Assembly (NCBI RefSeq): GCF_025999095.1
Contig: NZ_AP024678.1
Location: 2,139,527 to 2,203,526, forward strand
Source: Thermosynechococcus sp.
GTDB lineage: Bacteria > Cyanobacteriota > Cyanobacteriia > Thermosynechococcales > Thermosynechococcaceae
DNA length: 64,000 bases
Direction: 5' to 3'
Part shown: positions 54,160 to 62,189 of the stretch, piece after piece
How positions within the stretch are numbered: position 1 is the first letter of the stretch
Layout: each line of letters begins with the position of its first letter
The notes under the pieces: generated by a model
Seen by the model: only the letters and a program-made list of their open reading frames with translations
What the model was told of the DNA's origin: nothing
Database searches by the model: none
Position numbers and translations under genes: made by a program

Positions 54160-55137
54160 GTGGTCAACCCCTCTCGATTGGCGCTGGCCTGTGCGAATCG
54201 CCTTTTTGAGACGGCGGACAATCGGGAGCGGTTCCTCCAGGCCCTAATGACCCCCCCAGCTTATCCGGCCACTGTGCTTTGGTGTGGGGAGCCGGCTGCT
54301 TCACTACCTTTTGTGGCCTTACCGCCGCTGTCGTGGCAGCCCCCCTGGGTGAGCCGCTTTGTTGCCGGTAGTCCAACGGGTCAACACCCTCTCCATGCAG
54401 CCGGTGCCTATTATTGCCTAGATAGCTCCTCGGTGTTTGCGGCGGTTCCCCTACTCACCCTGCCCCAGGAGCCGTCCTTGGTGATAGATGTGTGTGCGGC
54501 GCCTGGCGGCAAGAGCCTCTTGGCGTGGCGATCGCTCCACCCTCGCTACCTCATCTGCAATGAGACCATTGGCAAGCGGGTAGGGATGCTCATTGGCAAT
54601 CTCAAACGCTGTCGCGTCCACCCCGTAGGCGTCACTGCCTGGGATAGCGAAGTGCTGGCCACTGAATTCCAAGGTACCGCCGATGTCGTGATTGTGGATG
54701 CCCCCTGCTCTGGCCAATCCCTGCTGGCCAAGGGACAAAAAGCCGACGGCTGCTTTCATCCATTGACCATTCGCCACAACCAACGGCGACAAAAACGGAT
54801 TCTAGCGGCGGCAACCGCCCTTGTACGCCCGGGGGGATGGCTGCTCTATAGCACCTGCACCTTTAGTCGGGAGGAAAACGAGGATGTGGCGGCTTGGCTC
54901 ATGGCAAAGTTTCCGCAGTTGCTGCCTCAACCGGTGCCGGCACTAGCGGCCTATCAATCCCATCTAGCGGCATTCCCCTGCTATCGCCTATGGCCCCACC
55001 AGGGGGAAGGGGCGGGTGCCTTTACGATTCTCTGGCAACATCAGGGCAAGGGAGAAGCTCATCCCTTACCGGCATTGGCGGAACGTCGCGCCGTTGGCGA
55101 TCGCTGGCGCTGGCACTCCAGTTCCCAACCGGCATAG
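54160..55137 (+). CDS. RsmB/NOP-family RNA (cytosine-5-)-methyltransferase
   Basis: 325 residues from GTG 54160. Motif I is VIDVCAAPGGKSL (AdoMet site); motif IV VDAPCSGQS and motif VI LLYSTCTFSREENEDV carry the two catalytic cysteines. The N-terminal RNA-binding part is short, so this is a compact form without the NusB-like domain of E. coli RsmB. The substrate may be rRNA or tRNA. Its last 79 bp overlap the convergent oxidoreductase gene. Confidence 0.87.
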   Translation: MVNPSRLALACANRLFETADNRERFLQALMTPPAYPATVLWCGEPAASLPFVALPPLSWQPPWVSRFVAGSPTGQHPLHAAGAYYCLDSSSVFAAVPLLTLPQEPSLVIDVCAAPGGKSLLAWRSLHPRYLICNETIGKRVGMLIGNLKRCRVHPVGVTAWDSEVLATEFQGTADVVIVDAPCSGQSLLAKGQKADGCFHPLTIRHNQRRQKRILAAATALVRPGGWLLYSTCTFSREENEDVAAWLMAKFPQLLPQPVPALAAYQSHLAAFPCYRLWPHQGEGAGAFTILWQHQGKGEAHPLPALAERRAVGDRWRWHSSSQPA

Positions 55138-56168
55138 GTGATGGCAGCAAAGGCATTTTGCTCTAAACACTGACCAAAAATGCGACTACTGGCGATCGCC
55201 GCGCGTCCCATTAATGTTGCTCCTAGAAGCTGCCCTTGGCGATTGATCACCACTTGCCCTAAACTCTGACCCTCAGGACTAAACTGCTGAATTTCCCAGC
55301 ATTGAATCGGTCCCCTAAGATACTGCTGCGCTTGCCGCCCATTCCAACCCACACGAGCAATGGGCACAGGTAAGGCAATCCACCACGGTTGACGGTAGTA
55401 ATCCAGGGGCATGGGTTTTCGCTGTAAAATCTGGCGGGCGATCGCAAAGGCCTCAAAGAACGTCAGAGAGGGCAAATGGTATCCCCGCTGCCAGCTGCCA
55501 CAGGCATAGACTTGGGGATGACTCGTGCGCCCTTGGGGATTGATCCGCAACCACCCTTGAGCATCCCGCTGCAGGTGTTGCACATTCAAAGCAGTCGGAT
55601 CAGGCGCTTTGCGCCTTCCCAGGAGCGGAACCCCCCAACCGAGACCACTTAGAGCAGCGTGCAGGCGATCGTTGAACCACGCATCTTCTGTCGTCACAAC
55701 CGGCAGCCCCTCTCCGTCAGTATCAGGGGCGTTGCCAGACCAGTGGTGCCAACAGGCCCGCTCAATCCTGCTGAGGGCGTCCATATCATGAAAATCCATT
55801 GCCGCCGGCGCATCAAGGAGCAAATAGCCTCGCGCATAGAGGCGATCGCCCCCCACCTGAAAATGACAGCGTGGCCGCCAAACAAATTCCCCCACCCCTG
55901 TGATCAGATCTACCCCCACCAGTTCCAAAACCCTAGGGGCATAGCGTCGCTGGCCGTGGCCTAGGTGGGCTTGAAAGTGTTGCCAATGCTGAGCATCTAA
56001 CGTCAGCGGCGGAAACTGCGATAACCACCAGCGTTGCCACTGCCATTGCCACTGCTCGTCAGGCGGGGGGATCACCAAGCCAATCCGCCCCAAAGGGGCA
56101 CACCGATAGGCAATATCCAAAGCCAAGGGACTGGCCGCAACAATCAGCAAATCATAGTCAAAGCGCAT
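55059..56168 (-). CDS. degenerate pyridine-nucleotide-disulfide-oxidoreductase-like protein
   Basis: 369 residues from ATG 56168. The start YDLLIVAASPLALDIAYRC sits where these enzymes have GGGPAG, and no redox CxxxxC is present. The late block VYACGSWQRGYHLPSLTFFEAFAIARQIL corresponds to the FAD segment xxAAGDxxGG. The TM- and Trp-rich EQWQWQWQRWWLS insert is unusual. It may bind flavin or have become a structural protein; catalysis by the classical route is unlikely. Fold call is moderate. Confidence 0.6.
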   Translation of the reverse strand: MRFDYDLLIVAASPLALDIAYRCAPLGRIGLVIPPPDEQWQWQWQRWWLSQFPPLTLDAQHWQHFQAHLGHGQRRYAPRVLELVGVDLITGVGEFVWRPRCHFQVGGDRLYARGYLLLDAPAAMDFHDMDALSRIERACWHHWSGNAPDTDGEGLPVVTTEDAWFNDRLHAALSGLGWGVPLLGRRKAPDPTALNVQHLQRDAQGWLRINPQGRTSHPQVYACGSWQRGYHLPSLTFFEAFAIARQILQRKPMPLDYYRQPWWIALPVPIARVGWNGRQAQQYLRGPIQCWEIQQFSPEGQSLGQVVINRQGQLLGATLMGRAAIASSRIFGQCLEQNAFAAITYAGWELECQRQRSPTARRSANAGKG

Positions 56169-56206
56169 AGGCAATTAAGATAGAAACGACGACACTGGCA
56201 GCCCCT

Positions 56207-56495
56207 ATGAAGCCCACCCCCACCTTTAACGCTCATTCTCACCGGCGGCAACGTTTGGCACCCCCTGCGGGAACTGGCCTGCAACCTCTACTGGCTGTGG
56301 AACCCACAGGCGATCGCCCCCCTTTGCTGCCTCGACCCAACACTGTGGGAGCAAACACACCACAACCCGATCGCCCGCGGGGAAGACCTTCACCCAGATC
56401 ATCTTTTGACGGCGGTTGCCGACAATGGCTCTTGGGCCCAGGTGGAACGGGTGATCGGCCAATTTCAAGAATATGCCCAGCCTGTGCAGGCGTAA
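56207..56495 (+). pseudogene. glgP: N-terminal remnant of alpha-glucan phosphorylase, frameshifted and truncated
   Basis: ATG 56207 starts MKPTPTFNAHS, matching the usual MKPxRTF opening of DUF3417-type glycogen phosphorylases. The next frame then reads HPLRELACNLYWLWNP, PLCCLDPTLWEQTHHNPIA and LHPDHLLTAVADNG, a clear match to that N-terminal domain, without its own start codon. It stops at 56493. About 90 of roughly 850 residues remain, so the gene is dead by a frameshift plus loss of the 3' part. The nucleotidyltransferase gene begins 54 bp later. Confidence 0.75.
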
Positions 56496-56548
56496 TCCTA
56501 GCAAACGCGCACCAACGCACCCCCCGGCGAGCGTAGGAGAGAATCAGG

Positions 56549-56854
56549 TTGCGATTGACAGATCGGCAAGTGCAGCAAATTTGCCAGATAGTGGCGGTGC
56601 TGGTGGGAACCGAGGCAGAGGTGTGGTTATTTGGTTCGCGGGTGGACGATCGCCAAAAGGGCGGTGATGTGGATTTGTTGATTCGGCTCTCCCAGCCCAT
56701 TGAGAATCCTGCCCTTGTCAGTGCCCGCCTCGGAGCCAAAATCAGCCGTGCTATGGGGGGGCGTAAAGTGGATATTGTCCTCTGGGCACCCAATCTGCAG
56801 CGGCAGCCCATCCATGATTGGGCCCGCCAAACGGGAATTCGCTTGCAATGCTAA
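56549..56854 (+). CDS. mntA: MntA-like minimal nucleotidyltransferase (antitoxin type)
   Basis: 101 residues. The polymerase-beta-type active site is LFGSRVDDRQKGGDVDLLI, with the GS motif and the D-x-D pair, and a third acidic position in KVDIVLW. AGGAGA lies eight bases before TTG 56549. Such MntA proteins add AMP to a Tyr of the partner HepT toxin. The stop overlaps the next ATG by 7 bp, the normal arrangement of the pair. Confidence 0.85.
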   Translation: MRLTDRQVQQICQIVAVLVGTEAEVWLFGSRVDDRQKGGDVDLLIRLSQPIENPALVSARLGAKISRAMGGRKVDIVLWAPNLQRQPIHDWARQTGIRLQC

Positions 56855-57324
56855 GTCCGCAACTTCAGGAACGGCTATATCACCTTTGCGAGCTAGTGGA
56901 GCGAGAAGTGGCACACCTACAGGTGACCGATCAACGCCTCTTTCAGGAACCCTTTACGGCAGCACGGGCGGCCCAGTTGGAGGAAGACATTGATCTTGCA
57001 GAGCGCGTAGATGCTTTTGTGGCGCGCTTTGGCCGCCTTCAAGATACCCTAGGAGGCAAGCTCTTGCCCGCCTATCTCGGTGCCTTTGGCGAACCGGTGG
57101 CGACGTTTTTGGAAAACCTTGACCGTGCTGAGCGGCTTGGCCTTGTGCCCGATGCAGAGGCTTGGTTTACCATGCGGCAACTGCGCAATCAAATGGTTTA
57201 TGACTACATTCGAGATGCGGCTGTTTTAGCCACTAGTTTGCAAGCCGCCCATGAGTTTGTGCCTGTCTTAATTGAAACTGCTACTCGGTTGTGCCAACGC
57301 ATCAAACAGGTGTCCTCCTTCTAA
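56848..57324 (+). CDS. hepT: HepT-like HEPN protein with catalytic His replaced by Tyr
   Basis: 158 residues, all helical. The block DLAERVDAFVARFGRLQDTLGGKLLP and LDRAERLGLVPDAEAWFTMRQLRNQM matches the partner family of this MntA type. The RNase motif R-x4-H-x-Y reads R113-N-Q-M-V-Y118-D-Y120: the His is Tyr, while Tyr120, the AMP target, stays. The change is one base (CAT to TAT). The toxin is probably inactive as an RNase. Confidence 0.78.
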   Translation: MLSPQLQERLYHLCELVEREVAHLQVTDQRLFQEPFTAARAAQLEEDIDLAERVDAFVARFGRLQDTLGGKLLPAYLGAFGEPVATFLENLDRAERLGLVPDAEAWFTMRQLRNQMVYDYIRDAAVLATSLQAAHEFVPVLIETATRLCQRIKQVSSF

Positions 57325-57331
57325 GCGGCCT

Positions 57332-59797
57332 ATGGGATCGCCCCCACCAAAAACGGTTGTTGATCTACCCACCGTCACCCTTACCCTCGAAAGTCAAGGG
57401 AAAACGCTGACCTACTCCCTGACCCAACCAGAGCATCGCTTGGGGCGCGATCACCAGTGGGCGGATTTGGTGGTGCCTGATGATCCCCTGTGGTCAGTGA
57501 TTTCCGGCCGCCATGCCGTTTTTAAGCAACAGGGGGCAACCTACTCCCTCTGGGATGGAGATGGCCACCAACGCCGCAGCACCAATGGCACCTTCTACAA
57601 CCGACGCCGCATCGGCATTGAAGAGGGCTTTGCCCTCGGGGAAACCCTCCGCCTAGAAATTGGCCAAGACCCGAAAAACAAAGTGCAATTGCTGGTCCAG
57701 ATCCAGTTTGCGGGAACCGCCAGTCCACCACCCTTACCGCAGCAGCGCCGCCTTGTCCTCAAAACCCTCAAGGAATGGCCGCTGACTTTAGGGCGCCAAG
57801 GGAGCAATAGCTATCAGCATTGGCAACTGGATGCCCCCACGGTGTCCCTGCGCCACGCCAGCATTGATCGCACCAGTGCGGGTCTCTACGTTCTGAGGGA
57901 TTTGGGCAGCAGCAACGGCACCTATGTCAACGCCAAACTCCTAAAGGCCCCCTACACCCTGCGCAATGGGGATCAGATTCGCATTGGGCCCTTTGTCCTT
58001 CTCTACCGCCATGAGACCCTAGAAATTACGGATCAGGGCAGTCATCTTCGCATTGATGCTTGGGGATTGGAACGACGGGTAAAAACGCCAGCGGGCGATC
58101 GCCCCCTCTTACAAAATGTTTCCTTTGTGGCAGAGCCGAGACAACTTGTGGGTATTGTCGGTGGCAGTGGTACGGGGAAATCCACCCTCTTAAAAGTGCT
58201 GATGGGGCTAGAGCCGCCCCAGGAAGGAGAGGTGCTGCTCAATGGTTTGAATTTGCATCGCCATCTTGGCACCTACCGCCACCAAATCGGTTATGTCCCC
58301 CAAGAGGATATTGTCCATGCCCGCCTCACGGTGGCCGAAGTCCTCAATTATGCGGCGCAACTGCGCTTACCTGCCGATACCGATGCCCAAAACCGCAGGG
58401 CAGCAATTGAGCAAGTTCTTGAGCAGGTGCAGTTAAGGGGCACCGAACAGCAACTGGTGGCCAGCCTCAGTGGCGGTCAGCGCAAGCGGGTGAGTATTGC
58501 CGTTGAGCTATTGGCCAATCCCAAGCTCTTTTTCCTGGATGAACCCACCTCGGGTCTGGATCCGGGGCTAGACTTTTTGCTGATGCAGTTGCTGCGGCAA
58601 TTGGCGGATCAAGAACGCACAATTGTTTTGGTGACCCACGCCACCAGCCATGTGTATTTGTGCGATCGCCTACTCGTGCTTGGTCCCGGCGGGCGTCTTT
58701 GCTATTTTGGCCCGGCCGATGAGGCTCGTCAATTCTTTAGTCCAACGGGCGATCGCCCCCTGAATTCTGTGGCTGAAATTTATGCCCTCCTAACTCCCGA
58801 AAATAGTGCTGCATGGAGTCAACAATTTCGCCAATCTGCCCACTATGAACGCTACCTTGCCGGCCACCTCAGTATCGGGCCCCACTACGAGAGTACCAGT
58901 GTTTTGGGGGCGGAGAGTCGTGCCAATGCCGAAGCACCACCGCAGCAGCCGGCACCACCTCACCTCTACCAATGGCGGGTATTGTGTCAACGCCAGTGGC
59001 AACTCCTGTGGCGCGATCGCCTCAGCCTTGTCTTAAATTTGATCGGTGTCCCTATTGCCCTGCTGCTCACCCGCTTTGCCATCGATCGCTCCCCCTTTGT
59101 GCCCCAAGATCCCCCCGGTCTGCTGCAAGCGGCTCAAACCCTGCGCATTCTCTTTGTCTTTACCTGTGCCTGTCTTTGGGTGGGACTCTCGGGCTGGGCG
59201 CAGGCCTTGATCACAGAGGTGGCCATCTACCGCCGCGAACGCCTTGCCAATCTCAGTCTCTGGGCCTACATGGCAGCCAAACTCACCCTTGGCAAGGGCA
59301 TGGCTTTGGCACAAACGCTGCTCATTACCCTGGTGGGACTGTTGGCCTTTGGTCTGCCAAAGGGTGCCCTCCTCCCTTGGCCGCTAGGGTTTGGCATCAC
59401 CACCTTCCTGACCCTAGTGGCGAGTCTCTGTTTGGGGCTTTTGATCTCCGCTGCCGTGAATAATAGCGATCAAGCAAGCAAGGTTTTACCGCCGTTGCTC
59501 CTGCCGCAAATTATCTTTGCCGGCGTCCTCTTTAAGCTCACGGGCGTTGCAACGGCTCTCTCTTGGCTGACGATTGGCCGTTGGGCCATGGGAGCCTATG
59601 GCGCCCTCATGGATGTCAATGGGATGGTGCCACCGCCTTTGGATTTTGGCCTTTTTGAACCACCGCCCCAGCCCTTTGATCCAACGCCTGTCTATGCCCC
59701 CACTTGGGATAATCTGCTGCTGAATTGGGGAATGCTGATTCTCCACAGCCTCATTAACACGGGGGTAGCCACCTATTTGCAGCGCCGCAAAGGCTAG
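57332..59797 (+). CDS. double-FHA ABC-2 (ABCG-type) transporter
   Basis: 821 residues from ATG 57332. Two FHA domains come first (about 10-125 and 140-235: HRLGRDHQW with RRSTNGTFYN, and LGRQGSNSYQ with LGSSNGTYVN). The ATPase follows with GGSGTGKSTLL, the signature LSGGQRKRVSIAVELL and Walker B FFLDEPTSGLD. Six TM helices in the last 270 residues complete a half-transporter that must dimerise. The FHA domains suggest control by Ser/Thr phosphorylation. Cargo unknown; family members include lipid and polysaccharide exporters. Confidence 0.92.
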   Translation: MGSPPPKTVVDLPTVTLTLESQGKTLTYSLTQPEHRLGRDHQWADLVVPDDPLWSVISGRHAVFKQQGATYSLWDGDGHQRRSTNGTFYNRRRIGIEEGFALGETLRLEIGQDPKNKVQLLVQIQFAGTASPPPLPQQRRLVLKTLKEWPLTLGRQGSNSYQHWQLDAPTVSLRHASIDRTSAGLYVLRDLGSSNGTYVNAKLLKAPYTLRNGDQIRIGPFVLLYRHETLEITDQGSHLRIDAWGLERRVKTPAGDRPLLQNVSFVAEPRQLVGIVGGSGTGKSTLLKVLMGLEPPQEGEVLLNGLNLHRHLGTYRHQIGYVPQEDIVHARLTVAEVLNYAAQLRLPADTDAQNRRAAIEQVLEQVQLRGTEQQLVASLSGGQRKRVSIAVELLANPKLFFLDEPTSGLDPGLDFLLMQLLRQLADQERTIVLVTHATSHVYLCDRLLVLGPGGRLCYFGPADEARQFFSPTGDRPLNSVAEIYALLTPENSAAWSQQFRQSAHYERYLAGHLSIGPHYESTSVLGAESRANAEAPPQQPAPPHLYQWRVLCQRQWQLLWRDRLSLVLNLIGVPIALLLTRFAIDRSPFVPQDPPGLLQAAQTLRILFVFTCACLWVGLSGWAQALITEVAIYRRERLANLSLWAYMAAKLTLGKGMALAQTLLITLVGLLAFGLPKGALLPWPLGFGITTFLTLVASLCLGLLISAAVNNSDQASKVLPPLLLPQIIFAGVLFKLTGVATALSWLTIGRWAMGAYGALMDVNGMVPPPLDFGLFEPPPQPFDPTPVYAPTWDNLLLNWGMLILHSLINTGVATYLQRRKG

Positions 59798-59924
59798 CAC
59801 CGCCTGTGCAAGCTGCTGCTGTACCTTCCGCATATTTACCTATTGCGATGTCCCCCAATAGTAAGGGAAGATCTAATAAATTAACCAAAATTTTTCCTTC
59901 TAAAGCGAGACCCCTGCCGCACCC

Positions 59925-62111
59925 ATGGAGACTGATGTCGTTTCCCTGTACGGGCGCGATTACATTCCCATTGTCGCCCCACCCCTGCCGGCCACCAAGA
60001 TTCAAACCCACCCCAAAACCGTTCCCGTTCTCAAGGATGATGATGTGCTGCTCATCTGTGATGAGTTGGGGAATATCTGCAATGATGAACAGCAAACGGC
60101 GATTACAGGGCTCTTTTGTCAAGATACCCGCTTCCTCAGTCAAGCGGAGTTGCGGGTGGGGGGCGATCGCCCAGTGCTTCTAAGTTTTCACTGTACGGGT
60201 AGCCACGCCCTCAAGGTAGTGTGCACCAACCCCAAACAGTCCAACGTACCAGCGGAAGCGTTGGCGATCGAACGATGCCTCGTTGTGCGCGGTGCCCTTT
60301 TTGAAACGATTCTGATTACCAACCACCAAGTACAGCCGGCAGTGGTGGATATTCAACTTACCTTTGCCGCAGACTTTCAGGATTTATTTGAAATTCGCCA
60401 ATACGGTGGTGGTCGCCCCCAGCGGGGACAGAGGTTGCAACCCGTCGGTTGTGAATTACGCCACACCAAGGGACGCGCCGATCTCTGCTTCGCCTATCAA
60501 GGTCTTGATGGTGCCCTGATGGAGACCCAAGTGCAGTTCTTGGGCACTCCCCCTGACCGTCTTGATGACACCACAGCCACCTGGCACCTCAAGCTCGAAC
60601 CCCAAGGCTACCACAGTATTCACTATTGCGTCCGTCCCTTTACCAATGGGGCACCTACGGCACAGGTAGTAGTTCCTTCCTCCCTAGCGGCTGCGGATCA
60701 AGCGGCTCGAGAGGAACGGCAACAATGGTGGTCAGACTGTACAGAAATCGTGACCTCGAATCCGCAGTGGAATCGCATCCTGCGGCGGGGGATGGCGGAT
60801 CTCTATATGCTGTTGCAGTCCTTTGGCCATGGCAAGGTTTTGACTGCGGGTATTCCTTGGTTTGCGACGCTCTTTGGTCGCGACTCAATTATTTCAGCCA
60901 TGCAAACGCTGATCCTCAATCCGGCGATCGCCCGTGATACGCTGCGCACCCTTGCCCACTACCAAGGCAGGGAGGTCTGTCCGGAGCGCGATGAGCAACC
61001 GGGGAAAATTCTCCACGAGCTGCGCTTTGGCGAAATGGCACGCAATCGCGAAATTCCCCATACCCCCTACTACGGCACCGTGGATGCCACCCCCCTCTGG
61101 CTGATGCTCTACGGCGACTACTATGCGTGGACAGGCGATCGCGCCACCTTAGAGCAGTTATGGCCCCATGCCCTTGCTGCCATGGCTTGGATTGATCAAC
61201 AGATGGCTGCCACGGGCTACCTCAGCTACAATCGCCAAGCCGCCAAGGGGATTGACAACCAGGGCTGGAAGGACTCCGGTAACTGCATTGTCAACCGCCG
61301 CGGCGAACTTGCCCAGGGTCCCATTGCCCTCTGTGAAGTCCAAGGCTATGTCTATGCCGCCAAAACTCGCCTCAGTGTCATTGCTCACGCCCTGGGCTAT
61401 GGCGAGTGGGGCGATCGCTGGCAGCGGGAGGCCACCGACCTCAAAGCGCGCTTTAACCGCGACTTTTGGCTGGAATCCGACGGATTCTATGCCCTTGCCC
61501 TCGACGGTGACGGTCGGCGGGTGGATAGTCTCACTTCCAATGCTGGCCAATGTCTGATGACAGGGATTTGTGACCCCGAGAAAGCCCAACGGGTGGGGCA
61601 ACGGCTGCGGCTACCGGATCTGTTCAATGGTTGGGGGATTCGTACCCTGAGCAGCACCTCCCCAGCCTACAATCCCATTGGCTACCACTTGGGGTCAGTG
61701 TGGCCCCACGATACCAGCCTGATTGCCTTTGGTCTGCGGGCAATTGGCGATAGTGACTTTGCCCTGACTCTTGTGGATACCCTGTTTGATATGACCTGTC
61801 GGCAGCCGGATTTGCGCCCCCCAGAACTGTTCTGTGGCTTCGATCGCCAGACCTATCCCCAGCCCGTACAGTACCCAGTGGCCTGCTCCCCCCAAGCTTG
61901 GGCAACCGCCAGCCTCTTCCAGTTCATCCAGATCATGGTTTGGCCACTTGTGGATGCCCCCCAAGGCAAATTCTTGCTCCACCAGCCCCTGTTGCCCGCC
62001 AGTATCGAGGAACTCCACATTCGTCATCTGCGCCTCGGCGAGAGTCGCGTTGAGCTGCGGCTTTGGCGCACCGGTGAGAAGGGCTGTGACTGGGAACTCC
62101 ACACCGCGTAA
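59925..62111 (+). CDS. amylo-alpha-1,6-glucosidase / glycogen-debranching-type glycoside hydrolase
   Basis: 728 residues. An N-terminal beta domain (DELGNICNDEQQTAITGLFCQDTRFLSQAELRV) precedes a GH15-like alpha/alpha barrel. The barrel has PWFATLFGRDSIISAMQTL, GRWxDSGN-type QGWKDSGNCIV, and the catalytic acid region near NPIGYHLGSVWPHDTSLIAFGL. Such proteins remove alpha-1,6 branches from glycogen or hydrolyse related glucans. The broken phosphorylase remnant lies 3.4 kb upstream. Exact bond specificity is not certain. Confidence 0.88.
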   Translation: METDVVSLYGRDYIPIVAPPLPATKIQTHPKTVPVLKDDDVLLICDELGNICNDEQQTAITGLFCQDTRFLSQAELRVGGDRPVLLSFHCTGSHALKVVCTNPKQSNVPAEALAIERCLVVRGALFETILITNHQVQPAVVDIQLTFAADFQDLFEIRQYGGGRPQRGQRLQPVGCELRHTKGRADLCFAYQGLDGALMETQVQFLGTPPDRLDDTTATWHLKLEPQGYHSIHYCVRPFTNGAPTAQVVVPSSLAAADQAAREERQQWWSDCTEIVTSNPQWNRILRRGMADLYMLLQSFGHGKVLTAGIPWFATLFGRDSIISAMQTLILNPAIARDTLRTLAHYQGREVCPERDEQPGKILHELRFGEMARNREIPHTPYYGTVDATPLWLMLYGDYYAWTGDRATLEQLWPHALAAMAWIDQQMAATGYLSYNRQAAKGIDNQGWKDSGNCIVNRRGELAQGPIALCEVQGYVYAAKTRLSVIAHALGYGEWGDRWQREATDLKARFNRDFWLESDGFYALALDGDGRRVDSLTSNAGQCLMTGICDPEKAQRVGQRLRLPDLFNGWGIRTLSSTSPAYNPIGYHLGSVWPHDTSLIAFGLRAIGDSDFALTLVDTLFDMTCRQPDLRPPELFCGFDRQTYPQPVQYPVACSPQAWATASLFQFIQIMVWPLVDAPQGKFLLHQPLLPASIEELHIRHLRLGESRVELRLWRTGEKGCDWELHTA

Positions 62112-62189
62112 CGAAGCGTAACTTGGCGCGATCGCCCTCGCTAAAGTAGAGGTGGCTCAGTTCCCACCTTCTGGAGCGCGAGTAACAGC

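Noticed and set aside
56207-56536. 109-codon frame as an intact gene
   Set aside because: Only its first dozen residues look like a protein; the neighbouring frame carries the glycogen phosphorylase similarity.
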